Notes: generated from the letters alone by a model not told the origin. A DNA stretch of 64,000 bases from Sphingomonas sp. Mn802worker (GCF_000382485.1 NZ_AORY01000011.1:181437-245436); one strand, 5' to 3'. Positions 28,750 to 38,546 are shown, numbered from the stretch's first letter. Program-made: numbers and translations.

Positions 28750-28931
28750 TCGATCGCGGACTTGACCGCCTTTCCGGTCAGCAACGCGATGACGAGGAAG
28801 ATGGCGAACAACGCGATTGCGATAAAGAACAGCACCTTGGCGATCCCGACGAACGTCCCCGCCAGACCGCCGAAGCCGAGCAGGCCGAGCACCAGCCCGA
28901 TGACGAGGAAGGTAAGCGCGAGCTTGAGCAT
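28746..28931 (-). CDS. DUF1328 / UPF0391 small membrane protein
   Basis: A 61-residue protein with two membrane helices ([19 protein letters not shown] and [20 protein letters not shown]), matching DUF1328 in length and pattern. ATG 28931 is preferred because GGAG lies seven bases upstream; a second ATG at 28937 is too close to that site. Members are often induced by envelope or general stress. It sits just downstream of dps on the same strand, which fits stress response. Confidence 0.88.
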   Translation of the reverse strand: MLKLALTFLVIGLVLGLLGFGGLAGTFVGIAKVLFFIAIALFAIFLVIALLTGKAVKSAID

Positions 28932-28980
28932 GAACATTCTCCAAATTGCATGAAAAGGCGACCGCCCAAGATCAGCCGAA

Positions 28981-29005
28981 GCGGCACCCAAATTGAGCGT
29001 GCCGC
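28981..29005 (-). terminator. Hairpin downstream of dps
   Basis: GCGGCAC and GTGCCGC arms enclose an 11-base AT-richer loop, 20 bases after the dps stop on the minus strand. No T-run follows. It would separate dps transcripts from the DUF1328 gene, or slow read-through into it. Confidence 0.45.
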
Positions 29006-29024
29006 CTCGACCGGCTACACCGGC

Positions 29025-29522
29025 TCAGCCCTTGCGGCTGGCCTCGAACAGGAACCACGCGCGCTCTTCGGCCTGGTCGATCCAGTCGTCCGCCAGGCTC
29101 GACGTCGCGGTGTCGTTCGCTTCCTCGGCCTTCTCGCGCGCACGGCGCAGCGCCTCGACCAGCTTCAGGTTATCTTCGCGCAGCTCGGCCAGCATGTCAT
29201 CGGGCGACACGAACTCGCGGTCGTTGTCGGCGACCTGCTGGCGGCGGCTGATATCGCCGATCGAGCGCAGCGTGGTGTTGCCCGTCTTGCGCACGCGCTC
29301 CGCGATCGCGTCGGTCACGCCCAGGATCTGCGACGCCTGATCGTCGAGCATCAGGTGATAGTCGCGGAAATGCGGCCCCGACACGTGCCAGTGGAAGTTC
29401 TTGGTTTTCAGGTACACCGCGAAGCAATCCGCCAGCGCGACGTTCAGCGCGTCGGCCGCGGTCATCGTGTCATTGCGGGCTAGGTCGGTCGGGGTAGCGA
29501 GCTTGGGATCGATGTCGGCCAC
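29025..29522 (-). CDS. dps: Dps family DNA-protection / ferritin-like protein
   Basis: Dps stores iron and shields DNA during starvation and oxidative stress, as a dodecamer. The product is 165 residues from GTG 29522, with GGAG eight bases upstream. The ferroxidase block KNFHWHVSGPHFRDYHLMLDDQ holds the histidines and acids at the subunit interface (residues 41-61). The rest is a four-helix bundle of usual length. The C-terminus (FEASRKG) is short, without the lysine-rich tail that some members use for DNA binding. Confidence 0.95.
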   Translation of the reverse strand: MADIDPKLATPTDLARNDTMTAADALNVALADCFAVYLKTKNFHWHVSGPHFRDYHLMLDDQASQILGVTDAIAERVRKTGNTTLRSIGDISRRQQVADNDREFVSPDDMLAELREDNLKLVEALRRAREKAEEANDTATSSLADDWIDQAEERAWFLFEASRKG

Positions 29523-29559
29523 GGCTCAGGTCTCCAGCTAGGTTTGATTTCGCCCCCAC

Positions 29560-29584
29560 AACGAGCCCGCCGCCGAATGGCTCC
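29560..29584 (-). promoter_or_regulatory. Possible EcfG-type stress promoter before dps
   Basis: On the minus strand GGAGCC (29584-29579) is followed after 15 bases by CGTT (29563-29560), 38 bases before the dps GTG. Alphaproteobacterial general-stress sigma factors read GGAAC-N16/17-CGTT, so this is one mismatch off. It fits the stress role of dps, but a chance match in GC-rich DNA is possible. Confidence 0.35.
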
Positions 29585-29608
29585 CCGCCCCCTTTTACAT
29601 CAGCCGCG

Positions 29609-30175
29609 TCAGACCAGCCTGAGCGCGTTCAACCCGATCACCACGCCCGCGATCAGCAGGATCGCCGCCGCCGCGACGCGCAAGCCCTTGAGCGGCAGCC
29701 TGAGCCACGCCGCCTCGCCCAGCGCCACCGCGACGACGTTGACCGCGCTCGCCCCCAACACCGCGCCCACCATCGCCGCCCATGGCAGCGTGCTCCGCCC
29801 GGCGAGTGCGGCGACGATGAACTGCATCCGGTCGCCGAACGCCATGATGGCGAGCCCGGCGATGCTGGTGAACGCCGCGCCCGTTCGCCATCCCTCCAGC
29901 GGATCGGGTCGCTTCAACCGAAACCCGGTGCCTGCCCCCGCCAGCACCAGCGCGAGCGCCAGCAGCAACAGTCGCGCCTCGGGCGTCAGCAGCGCGGTCA
30001 CCGCCAGCCCCGCCGCCACGCCGATCGCGTAGTTGAGGCTGAGCGCCAGCACCGCCGCCAGCACCACCAGCACCGGGCGTCCGAACCGGTCGGCGAAGAT
30101 CGCCGCCAGCCATGGCGTCTTGTCGGACAGTTGCGTGATCGCGCCCAGCACGATCGCGGCCATCAATGCATCCAT
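29609..30175 (-). CDS. TMEM165/GDT1 (UPF0016) family membrane protein
   Basis: GDT1-like proteins export Mn2+ or Ca2+ in exchange for protons. The product is 188 residues with six membrane helices. The two signature motifs are altered: the first reads QLSDKT instead of E-x-G-D-K-T, and the second AFGDRMQF has G-D-R but lacks the preceding glutamate. Transport of a different ion, or reduced activity, is possible. It lies in an operon-like row with the upstream 106-residue protein gene (30-base gap). Confidence 0.78.
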   Translation of the reverse strand: MDALMAAIVLGAITQLSDKTPWLAAIFADRFGRPVLVVLAAVLALSLNYAIGVAAGLAVTALLTPEARLLLLALALVLAGAGTGFRLKRPDPLEGWRTGAAFTSIAGLAIMAFGDRMQFIVAALAGRSTLPWAAMVGAVLGASAVNVVAVALGEAAWLRLPLKGLRVAAAAILLIAGVVIGLNALRLV

Positions 30176-30205
30176 CGCGTCAGCCGCTCGTGGAAAGCGA
30201 ACGCG

Positions 30206-30526
30206 TCACGCCACGAACCGGACCTGGCACGCCGCCGCGAACGTGTCCGACGCCGCCGCATCCTGCCGCTCGCTCGCCACCGCCTCGCCCAGCATCCCCA
30301 ACCAAGCGTGGACGATCGGGCCATGATCGCCGCGCGCCAGCGCGCGCTCGAGCTGCTGCGCCACCACCAGCGCGGGCAACATGCCGTTCGCGCGCGCGAT
30401 GCGGCGGATCTGGTCGATCTCGTCGATCAGCCGCGCCGGGCTGCTGCGCCACTCGATCGCCGCCACCCGCCGCACCAGATCGGCCCTGACCGCGCCCGCG
30501 TCTGCCCGCTCCTGCTCCTTGCTCAT
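30206..30526 (-). CDS. Hypothetical small helical protein
   Basis: Unrecognised 106-residue protein from ATG 30526, preceded by GGAGG. It is predicted helical and soluble, with blocks RRVAAIEWRSSPARLIDEIDQIRRIARANGM and ALVVAQQLERALARGD. No cysteine cluster, membrane helix or enzyme motif is seen. The tight spacing to the GDT1-like gene suggests a shared transcript. Confidence 0.65.
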   Translation of the reverse strand: MSKEQERADAGAVRADLVRRVAAIEWRSSPARLIDEIDQIRRIARANGMLPALVVAQQLERALARGDHGPIVHAWLGMLGEAVASERQDAAASDTFAAACQVRFVA

Positions 30527-30627
30527 TCCGGCCTCCCCTCCGCCCTCCACCGCATCATGCGCGCGCCGCGGTTAACGCGCGGCTAAATCGCAGAGCCGGG
30601 GGACGATAGAACCACCGCCGAGATACC

Positions 30628-30712
30628 TTGACTTGGGGTCACGAATCCGTCATTCGCCCTCACCAGACGCGGCAAGGCAGCCCAGCGGGCACGCCTCGCC
30701 GCTTTTTGTTTT
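30628..30712 (+). promoter_or_regulatory. Terminator-like leader hairpin upstream of rpmG
   Basis: TTGACT at 30628 may be a -35 box. A stem (CGGCAAGGC 30670-30678 with GCCTCGCCG 30693-30701, one mismatch, plus inner CCC/GGG) is followed by CTTTTTGTTTT (30702-30712). That is an intrinsic terminator on the plus strand, only 21 bases before the rpmG ATG. No plus-strand gene precedes it for it to terminate, and too little space remains after it for another promoter, so it should lie in the rpmG leader. Confidence 0.5.
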
Positions 30713-30733
30713 CTATTCGTACAGGATACGGTC

Positions 30734-30901
30734 ATGGCAAAGCCGACCACCGTCAAGATCAAGCTTGTCAGCTCGGCTGACACCGGTTTCTTCTACGTCA
30801 CCAAGAAGAACCCCCGTACCCAGACCGAGAAGCTCAGCTTCCGCAAGTATGATCCCGTCGTGCGCAAGCATGTCGACTTCAAGGAAGCCAAGATCAAGTA
30901 A
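30734..30901 (+). CDS. rpmG: 50S ribosomal protein L33
   Basis: Ribosomal protein L33, 55 residues ([20 protein letters not shown] at the start). The family core [20 protein letters not shown] is present. It lacks both CxxC pairs, so it is the zinc-free (C-minus) type. AGGA lies before the ATG. Transcription probably ends at the strong hairpin 44 bases downstream. Confidence 0.97.
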   Translation: MAKPTTVKIKLVSSADTGFFYVTKKNPRTQTEKLSFRKYDPVVRKHVDFKEAKIK

Positions 30902-30944
30902 TCGCGCCGGCGGCCTCGCGCCGCCGCAGGTTACGCTGCTATGC

Positions 30945-30978
30945 AAAAACCGCGGTGGAGCGATCCAGCGCGGTTTTT
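30945..30978. terminator. Bidirectional intrinsic terminator for rpmG and divK
   Basis: AAAAACCGCG and CGCGGTTTTT form a 10-bp stem, extended inward by TGGA/TCCA around a GCGA loop. It has T-runs on both strands, so it can end rpmG (plus) and divK (minus) transcripts alike. It sits between the two convergent genes. Confidence 0.88.
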
Positions 30979-31011
30979 TGGCGTCGAAACTCTCCCCAGC
31001 GGGGACAGGGG

Positions 31012-31374
31012 TCACAGCAGCGCGCCTACCGCCTGCATGAACCGCGCAAGGCTGATCGGTTTCGACACATACGCGTCCGCCCCCGCCGCACGGATGCGCT
31101 CCTCGTCCTCACGCCCCGAATAGGCGGTCACCGCCATCACGGGAATGTGCCGCAGCGCCTCGTCCGCCTTCAATTCCAGGATCAGCTCGTACCCGGTCAC
31201 GTACGGCATCTGGATGTCCATGATGATCAACTCGGGCATCACCTCGCGCGCGCGCGCCACCGCCTCGCGCCCATCGCGCACCGCTTCCGCCGTAAAGTCA
31301 TGCGCGCGCAGCAGGTCGCAGAACAGCTTCAGGTTCAGTTCGTTGTCCTCGACAACGAGCACCCTTTTCGCCAC
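31012..31374 (-). CDS. divK: Single-domain response regulator DivK
   Basis: DivK is the cell-fate response regulator of Alphaproteobacteria that works with DivJ and PleC on CckA. The product is 120 residues. The phospho-acceptor is D53 in IIMDIQMP, with acids in VVEDNELN at the start and the lysine in YVSKP near the end. VTGYELILELKADEALRHIPVMAVTAYS is typical DivK. There is no output domain. It is divergent from the DUF3572 gene with 52 bases between, an arrangement seen in other alphas. Confidence 0.94.
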   Translation of the reverse strand: MAKRVLVVEDNELNLKLFCDLLRAHDFTAEAVRDGREAVARAREVMPELIIMDIQMPYVTGYELILELKADEALRHIPVMAVTAYSGREDEERIRAAGADAYVSKPISLARFMQAVGALL

Positions 31375-31426
31375 GTGTTCATCAACCCCTTTTCAACGCG
31401 TCCCAACCCTTGGCAAGAGATAGGCA

Positions 31427-31738
31427 ATGCGCACGCCCCTGACAAATGCGAAGACCGGCGCACGAACGAGCGGTGCCGGCGATCCCGACGCCGCCGCCGC
31501 TCTGGCGCTGTCCGCGCTCGCCTGGGTATTGTCGGACGATGACCGCGCCGGCCGGCTGCTGACGCTCACCGGCCTGGCGCCGGGCGACCTGCGCGAGCGA
31601 CTGGGCGAACCTGCCGTCCTCGCCGCCGTGCTCACCTATCTCGAAAGCTACGAACCCGACCTCGTCGCCTGTGCCGAAGACCTCGGCACCCGCCCCGAAA
31701 CCCTCGTCGCCGCGCGCGCGATGCTGGAGCATGCATGA
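31427..31738 (+). CDS. DUF3572 family protein
   Basis: 103-residue helical protein of the DUF3572 group, which is usually found beside divK. ALSALAWVLSDDDRAGRLLTLTGL and DLRERLGEPAVLAAVLTYLESYEP are the conserved stretches. There is no signal or membrane segment, and the function is unknown. It overlaps the HAD gene start by four bases (ATGA). Confidence 0.88.
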   Translation: MRTPLTNAKTGARTSGAGDPDAAAALALSALAWVLSDDDRAGRLLTLTGLAPGDLRERLGEPAVLAAVLTYLESYEPDLVACAEDLGTRPETLVAARAMLEHA

Positions 31739-32382
31739 CCCGTCCCCTCCTCATCACCGATTGCGACGAAGTCCTCGTCCACATGGTCCGCCATTTCGCC
31801 GACTGGCTCGATCAGGAGCATGACGTCGACTTCGCCTACGGCTCATGGGAACTCGCCAAGAACATGCGCCGCCGTTCGGGCGAGCCGCTGACCCAGGAGG
31901 AGATGTGGGGCTATCTCCACGGCTTCTTCCCCGACCAGATGCACCGCCAGACGATCGTGCCGCACGCGCGCGAGGCGATCGCGGCGCTGGCTGAGCAAGC
32001 CGACGTGGTGATCCTCACCAATTTGCAGGACCAATGCCAGACGCACCGCGTCGAACAGCTCGCCGCCTTCGGCATCCCGCACCGCGTCGTCTGCAATCAG
32101 GGCGGCAAGGGCACGCCGGTCGCCGCGCTTATCGCCGAGTACCAGCCGAGCGTCGCGGTCTTCGTCGACGATCTGCCCGTGCATCATCAATCGGTCGCCG
32201 AGCACGCGCCCGATGTCTGGCGGCTCCATATGGTGTCCGAACCGCAACTCGCCGCCGGCATCGCGCCTGCCCCCGCCGCACACGCCCGCATCGACGATTG
32301 GCACGAGGCGCAGGCGTGGATCGAGGCGCGCTTCGCCGCCGCAGAACCCGCTCCGCCAATCGAGGTGCTCGCCACCTCTTGA
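31735..32382 (+). CDS. HAD family hydrolase
   Basis: Haloacid-dehalogenase-like phosphatase of 215 residues. The nucleophile motif is LLITDCDEV (D9, D11), motif II is VVILTN near residue 86, and the acidic motif is AVFVDDLP near 143. The C-terminal 30 residues are Ala/Pro-rich. Substrate unknown. Its start is coupled to the DUF3572 stop. Confidence 0.85.
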   Translation: MTRPLLITDCDEVLVHMVRHFADWLDQEHDVDFAYGSWELAKNMRRRSGEPLTQEEMWGYLHGFFPDQMHRQTIVPHAREAIAALAEQADVVILTNLQDQCQTHRVEQLAAFGIPHRVVCNQGGKGTPVAALIAEYQPSVAVFVDDLPVHHQSVAEHAPDVWRLHMVSEPQLAAGIAPAPAAHARIDDWHEAQAWIEARFAAAEPAPPIEVLATS

Positions 32383-32414
32383 CCTCTTGAGGCACCGCGC
32401 CCAATCCGCAGCCC

Positions 32415-32885
32415 ATGACCGACCAGATCGACCGCAAACTCGCCGACCTCGGGCTCGAACTGCCCCAGGCCGCGGCCCCCGTCGCCTCCTACACCCCCGT
32501 CGTCGAGGCGGGCGGGCTGCTCCACATCTCGGGCCAACTTCCCTTCAAGGACGGGCAGATCATCACCGGCCGCCTCGGCGACGATGTCAGCCTCGAAGCC
32601 GGGCAGGAGGCGGCACGCGCCTGCGGCCTGATGCTGGTCGCGCAGATCAAGGCGCACATCGGCAACCTCGCCCACGTCAAGCGGATCGTGAAGCTCGGCG
32701 TGTTCGTGAATTCCACCCCCGACTTTACCGACCAGCCCAAGGTCGCGAACGGCGCGTCGGACCTGATGACCGCGCTGTTCGGTGATGCCGGCAAGCACGC
32801 GCGCTCCGCGGTCGGCGTCGCCGTCCTGCCGCTCGGCGCCGCGGTCGAAGTCGACGCCATCGTCGAGATCGAACGCTCGCTCTGA
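32415..32885 (+). CDS. RidA family protein
   Basis: RidA-like (YjgF/YER057c) protein, which clears reactive enamine/imine intermediates. The product is 156 residues. The YjgF core is clear: GGLLHISGQLPFKDG, VKRIVKLGVFVNSTPDF and ARSAVGVAVLPLGAAVEVDAIVE; the deaminase arginine in ARSAVGV is kept. The 20-residue N-terminal extension (MTDQIDRKLADLGLELP) is shared with the longer RidA subgroup. It is the last gene of the row that starts at DUF3572. Confidence 0.92.
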   Translation: MTDQIDRKLADLGLELPQAAAPVASYTPVVEAGGLLHISGQLPFKDGQIITGRLGDDVSLEAGQEAARACGLMLVAQIKAHIGNLAHVKRIVKLGVFVNSTPDFTDQPKVANGASDLMTALFGDAGKHARSAVGVAVLPLGAAVEVDAIVEIERSL

Positions 32886-32896
32886 TCCGTCTTCGG

Positions 32897-32922
32897 GGCG
32901 GGTGCGGATCAACCCACCCGCC
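32897..32922. terminator. GC-rich hairpin after the RidA gene
   Basis: GGCGGGT and ACCCGCC form a 7-bp stem with a 12-base loop, 11 bases past the RidA stop. No T-run follows. A second, REP-like arm pair (CGTCATCCC at 32928 and GGGTGACG at 32951) follows at once. Confidence 0.5.
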
Positions 32923-32927
32923 TCCCC

Positions 32928-32958
32928 CGTCATCCCGCGTCGCTCACGCTGGGTGACG
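32928..32958. repeat. REP-like palindrome with diverged loop
   Basis: CGTCATCCC ... GGGTGACG matches the arms of the 5763-5791 palindrome, but the interior (GCGTCGCTCACGCT) differs. The pair suggests a dispersed family in this genome. Confidence 0.45.
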
Positions 32959-33014
32959 AAGGCGAATAGGCCACCCCTATTCCTGACGCCGCCGCGCCCC
33001 TATCTTGGCGCGCA

Positions 33015-34145
33015 ATGACCGCCATCACCGCACGGATCGCCGACGGCGTTGCCGCGATCCCCGCCGATCAGTGGGACGCTTGCGCCGGATCGGCCAATCC
33101 GTTCGTCAGCCACGCCTTCCTCAAGGCATTGGAAGATTCAGGCAGCGTCGGCGCACGCACCGGCTGGCAGCCGATCCCGCTCGTCATCGACGGTGACGAT
33201 GGTGTTCCGATCGCGGTCGCGCCTGCCTACGGTAAGAGCCACAGCCAGGGCGAGTACGTCTTCGACCACGCTTGGGCCGACGCGTGGACGCGCGCGGGCG
33301 GTGACTATTACCCCAAGCTACAGCTCGCCGCCCCCTTCACCCCCGTCCCCGGCCCCCGCCTGCTGCTGCGCGATCCCAGCGCCGCGCCCGCGCTGATCGC
33401 CGCGATCGAGGCGATGACGCGCCAGCACGAACTGTCGAGCGCGCATGCCACCTTCGTCACGCCCGATCAGCTGCCGTTGTTCGAGGCCGCGGGCTGGCTG
33501 ATCCGCGAGGGCACGCAGTTCCACTGGCAGAACGATGGTTACGCGACCTTCGACGACTTCCTCGCCGCGCTCGCCAGCCGCAAGCGCAAGGCTATCCGCA
33601 AGGAACGCGCGGCCGCGGTCGCCGGCCTGACGATCCGTCACCTGACCGGCGCCGAGATCGGCCGACGCGAATGGGACGCCTTCTGGACCTTCTACCAGGA
33701 TACCGGCAGCCGCAAATGGGGAACACCGTACCTGAAACGCGCCTTCTTCCCGCTGCTGGGTGAGGCACTCGGCGACCGCGTGCTGCTGATCCTTGCCGAG
33801 CGCGACGACGTGCCGATCGCGGGTGCGCTCAACCTCATCGGCGAGGACGCGCTCTACGGTCGCTACTGGGGTTGTACCGAGGACGTGCCCTTCCTCCACT
33901 TCGAACTCTGCTATTATCAGGCGATCGACGCCGCGATCGCGCGCGGGCTGAAGACGGTCGAGGCCGGCGCGCAGGGCGAACACAAGCTCGCGCGTGGTTA
34001 TTCGCCGGTTCCGACATGGTCGGCGCACTTCATTCCCGACGCCGGTTTCCGCCGCGCCGTGTCCGACTTCCTTATCCGCGAACGCGCCGCGGTGGAGAGT
34101 GACCAGCACTTCCTCGAACAAATGACTCCGTTCAAACGCGGCTGA
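33015..34145 (+). CDS. FemAB-like GNAT family acyltransferase (COG3146)
   Basis: 376-residue protein of the peptidoglycan-biosynthesis/DUF482 type, a double GNAT fold. Family blocks seen are WDACAGSANPFVSHAFLKALEDSGS at the start, SQGEYVFDHAWADAW, KRKAIRKERAA and VEAGAQGEHKLARGYSPVPTWSAHF near the end. Such enzymes are linked to cell-wall or amino-acyl transfer, but the substrate here is unknown. It is on its own transcript and convergent with the large membrane protein gene (nine bases between the stops). Confidence 0.88.
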   Translation: MTAITARIADGVAAIPADQWDACAGSANPFVSHAFLKALEDSGSVGARTGWQPIPLVIDGDDGVPIAVAPAYGKSHSQGEYVFDHAWADAWTRAGGDYYPKLQLAAPFTPVPGPRLLLRDPSAAPALIAAIEAMTRQHELSSAHATFVTPDQLPLFEAAGWLIREGTQFHWQNDGYATFDDFLAALASRKRKAIRKERAAAVAGLTIRHLTGAEIGRREWDAFWTFYQDTGSRKWGTPYLKRAFFPLLGEALGDRVLLILAERDDVPIAGALNLIGEDALYGRYWGCTEDVPFLHFELCYYQAIDAAIARGLKTVEAGAQGEHKLARGYSPVPTWSAHFIPDAGFRRAVSDFLIRERAAVESDQHFLEQMTPFKRG

Positions 34146-34154
34146 CCGCGCCCG

Positions 34155-35816
34155 CTACTTCCCGATCGCGCCGCTCGCGATCAACCGCTCACGCCGCCGC
34201 CGCATGAACTCGACGATATAATGCGGGATGCCCAGCTCCTCGTCGGTTGCTTCCGGCGCGGGCACCGAATGGTCGATGCGGAACAGCACCGACGAACTCG
34301 TCGGCGAGCGCCACACCGGCACCAGACCGGGCGCAAAACGCGGGTTCCACGTCGGCGGACGGATCAGCCACACATAATCGAACGCGGCGCGCGGCAGACG
34401 CCCGATCGCATAATTGACCGGCCGCCACCATTCGCCGCGACACCTCACCGGCGTGACGATCTGCGTCGGATCGTGCGAGTAACCACCCGCCGCGTCATAG
34501 CGGACCGTCATCAACTGCCCGCCCGCCATCGACCATTGGTCGTCAGTGTACGCCAGCCGCCGCTCGAGCGCGAGCGCGGGCATGTGCTCCAGCCGGCTCA
34601 TCCGCCAGTCGTTGTGGCAATTATGCCCGACGAATGACAGCAGCCGCGCACCGACCGGCACGTGATTGAGCGCGACCAGTTCCTCGTCGTAGTCGCGATC
34701 GAACATCGCATAGCTGACGGTTGTGCCGGCGATCCGCACCAGAAAGAACGCGAGCCCGACCGCGGCCAGCACGCTCGCGTGGCGGAACGTCATGCCGGGC
34801 TTGGGCCGGATCGCGATCACCGCGATCGCCAGCATGAACGGCGCGAGCCGCATGTCGGCATAGGCCGATCCGAACACGATCCGCGGCAGCACGATGAACA
34901 CCGCCAGCATGAACAGCGCCGACAGCCCCAGATGCCGCGAATAGGTGATCCGCGGATCGCGTAGCGCCTTGAACAGCACCAGATAGATCACCGCGACCGA
35001 CGCCACGTCGAACCACAGCCAGCGGTCGCGTAAGGACATCAACACCCAGGCGATCTTGGTGCGCCAATAAAAGAAATCGGCCGTCTGCCCGGTCACGTCC
35101 GCGCCCGATCGCCACGCGACCATCAGCACCATCGGCAGCGCCAGCGGCACGCAGCCCAAACCGGCACGGAACCAGCTCGCCACCCAATGCCCCGACTGCC
35201 GATCCTTCCTCAGGTCGTGCTGGCGGATCATCTCGGCGGAGAAGGCAAGCACGCCCAGCACGCCCCAGCCGAACGTGTGGCAAACCCATAGCAGGCACGA
35301 CAGCGGCACGAACACCGCCGCGCGCAACCGCAACCGCCTCAGTCGCGCCATCCTGAGCCAGAGCGCGAACAGGCACAACGCCAGCGCCATCGACAGCGCG
35401 AAGTTCACGAAGCCGAACTGGAACGGGTAACCGTAGGCGAGCGGCAGCGCGAACAACGCGGTCGCCGGAATGCGCCCCTGTACCTCGCGCGCGATCCACA
35501 GGAAACCCGCGACGGTCAGCGCCGGAATTGCCATCACGATCAGCTTGACCGCCGGCTCCAGCCCGATGATCGGCGCCAAGGGCTCGATCAGCAGGTCGAC
35601 GCCCAGGTTACCGATCAGCGACCATTGGAAATCGTACCAATCCGCCAGCCACGCATGCGCGCCACGGTCGAGCTGGACGCGGTAGCGCCCCATGTGCCCG
35701 GGCAAATCGACGATCGGCGGGATGTCGGGCCAGATCAGCGGCACGCACGCGATCAGCGCCGCCGCGACGACGAACCACCTGGTCTGCCACCAATGAAGCC
35801 GCACCCCCGCGTCCAT
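34155..35816 (-). CDS. Polytopic membrane protein, possible glycosyltransferase-like
   Basis: 553-residue membrane protein from ATG 35816, with about 10-12 helices in residues 12-390 and a periplasmic-looking C-terminal domain of about 160 residues. No clear DxD motif is visible, although the loop after the first helix has PDIPPIVDLPGHMGRY, and the layout (many helices then a soluble tail) is like GT-C type transferases that use lipid-linked sugars. I do not recognise a named family. It stands alone between the FemAB-like gene and argG. Confidence 0.7.
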   Translation of the reverse strand: MDAGVRLHWWQTRWFVVAAALIACVPLIWPDIPPIVDLPGHMGRYRVQLDRGAHAWLADWYDFQWSLIGNLGVDLLIEPLAPIIGLEPAVKLIVMAIPALTVAGFLWIAREVQGRIPATALFALPLAYGYPFQFGFVNFALSMALALCLFALWLRMARLRRLRLRAAVFVPLSCLLWVCHTFGWGVLGVLAFSAEMIRQHDLRKDRQSGHWVASWFRAGLGCVPLALPMVLMVAWRSGADVTGQTADFFYWRTKIAWVLMSLRDRWLWFDVASVAVIYLVLFKALRDPRITYSRHLGLSALFMLAVFIVLPRIVFGSAYADMRLAPFMLAIAVIAIRPKPGMTFRHASVLAAVGLAFFLVRIAGTTVSYAMFDRDYDEELVALNHVPVGARLLSFVGHNCHNDWRMSRLEHMPALALERRLAYTDDQWSMAGGQLMTVRYDAAGGYSHDPTQIVTPVRCRGEWWRPVNYAIGRLPRAAFDYVWLIRPPTWNPRFAPGLVPVWRSPTSSSVLFRIDHSVPAPEATDEELGIPHYIVEFMRRRRERLIASGAIGK

Positions 35817-35865
35817 GTTCAGCGCCTTACGGGCGACAGGGGTGTGCCTGCAAGGCTGTCGTAAC

Positions 35866-35890
35866 CGGGCGGGTCGCTGCGACCCGCCCG
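35866..35890 (-). terminator. Hairpin after argG
   Basis: A perfect 11-bp stem (CGGGCGGGTCG and complement) closes a three-base loop, seven bases past the argG stop. There is no T-run. It is the likely end of the argG transcript. Confidence 0.7.
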
Positions 35891-35896
35891 TGTCAC

Positions 35897-37114
<1,218 letters not shown>

Positions 37115-37316
37115 GCGGGCAGCGCTCCTGTGCGGGTAATTTGCGCGCGGACCTATGCGCGCACGCGTCAGCGTGCAACCGTTGACGCCGGCCGTGGCTC
37201 CCTCGGTGATGCACGTAACGGCGCGGCTGAACCCACCGCCACCCGCACGCGTTCATCACCGGTACAATCGGTCCGCGCCAACACGGCGCCCGTTTTCCGT
37301 GGAAAGACCCTCTCCA

Positions 37317-37736
37317 ATGACCCGCGCCCTCTTTCTCGCCACCCTGATGCTCCCCGCGCTCGCCCTTCCCGCCACCGCGCAGGAAACGCGCAAGAGCGCG
37401 GAGACCAAGCTCGACGGCGAGTTCGCCGCCTCCGACACCAACCACGACGGTTTCCTCAGCTATGCCGAGGTGCTCACGCGGATGAGCGCCATGAAGGTCG
37501 CCGGCGGCAAGAAACTCGACCCGGCGCAGGCGAAGAAGATCGCGACCCTGTTCATGGCGCGCGCCGACACCAACAAGGACGGCAAGGTCAGCGAGGCGGA
37601 ATCGCAAGCGCTGATGAACCAAGTTTTCAAGCGCTACGATCTCAACCACGACGGCCGCGTCGACGGCCAGGAAGCCGCCGCCGCCCGCGCCGCTGCCAAG
37701 GCCGCCGGCAAGAGCGGCCCGACCGACGGTCGCTGA
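37317..37736 (+). CDS. Secreted EF-hand calcium-binding protein
   Basis: 139-residue exported protein from ATG 37317 with a signal peptide ending ATAQ (about residue 21). It has three EF-hand loops: DTNHDGFLSYAE, DTNKDGKVSEAE and DLNHDGRVDGQE, each with the D-x-[DN]-x-DG pattern. The C-terminal tail is Ala/Lys-rich and ends GPTDGR. The 3' part (from about 37611) is copied in decayed form at 40575-40676. Calcium binding is well supported by the loops, while the target is unknown. Confidence 0.9.
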   Translation: MTRALFLATLMLPALALPATAQETRKSAETKLDGEFAASDTNHDGFLSYAEVLTRMSAMKVAGGKKLDPAQAKKIATLFMARADTNKDGKVSEAESQALMNQVFKRYDLNHDGRVDGQEAAAARAAAKAAGKSGPTDGR

Positions 37737-37973
37737 CACGAACTCGGCAGGAGGGCACACGCACCCGCGTCTGGGCGACAACTTTTTCTGCTCGCCCGAG
37801 CGCGGATGCCTCACCTGTCGAATCGCACGATCGCCGCGGGGGATCACCCGCGAACAACACCGAAGTAGCGTGACCCGCTGCTAACACGTTGATCTGGGTC
37901 AATAACGCGCCGTTCTGCCGGAACGCTCGCGATTGCGAAGCGCTTGGTCCGTTCGTTCAAGACGGAGGCTGGT

Positions 37974-38546
37974 GTGACCGATAGCCGCGATGACGGGCCC
38001 ATAGTGGCCGCAAAGAAGAATCCCGACGAACTGACCGCCGCGACCATCCCCGATGCGCACGGCAATCACGCACTCGCACGCGCGGTGACGATCAACCGGC
38101 CGGTGGCGGAGGTCTATTCCTACTTCCGCGACTTCGCCAATCTGCCGCACTTCATGGAAAATGTCGTCAGCATCGACACGTCCGATGCGACACGCTCGCA
38201 CTGGGTGGTGAAGGCGCCCGGTGGCACCACGGTCGAATGGGACGCGCGCGTGACCGAGGACCAACCGAATGCGCTGATCGCCTGGGCCAGCGAGGAAGGC
38301 GCCGATGTGCCCAACTCGGGCCGGGTCGAGTTCCGCGATGCCGGCGCGCGCGGCACCGTCGTGACCGCCACCATCCTCTACGATCCGCCCGGCGGCACGG
38401 TCGGCAAGCTGATCGCCAAGATGTTCCAGCGCGAACCCGCGATCCAGGCGCGCCGCGATCTGCGCCGCTTCAAGCAACTGATGGAGGCGGGGGAGATCGC
38501 CACCCCCGCGATGAACCGGAAGCAGTTCGAGGAGATGGGATTGTGA
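37974..38546 (+). CDS. SRPBCC family protein
   Basis: 190-residue START/Bet v1-like (SRPBCC) protein with a hydrophobic binding cavity. GTG 37974 is chosen because GGAGG lies five bases upstream; the longer reading from 37944 lacks a site. Blocks are [41 protein letters not shown] and [16 protein letters not shown]. This type (YndB/COG5637-like) is often in gene rows with zinc dehydrogenases. Its stop overlaps the dehydrogenase GTG (GTGA). Confidence 0.88.
   Translation: MTDSRDDGPIVAAKKNPDELTAATIPDAHGNHALARAVTINRPVAEVYSYFRDFANLPHFMENVVSIDTSDATRSHWVVKAPGGTTVEWDARVTEDQPNALIAWASEEGADVPNSGRVEFRDAGARGTVVTATILYDPPGGTVGKLIAKMFQREPAIQARRDLRRFKQLMEAGEIATPAMNRKQFEEMGL

Noticed and set aside
37914..37960. 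Possible GGAAC ... CGTT stress promoter before the SRPBCC gene
   Set aside because: The spacing is about 25 bases, well over the 16-17 expected for EcfG-type promoters.
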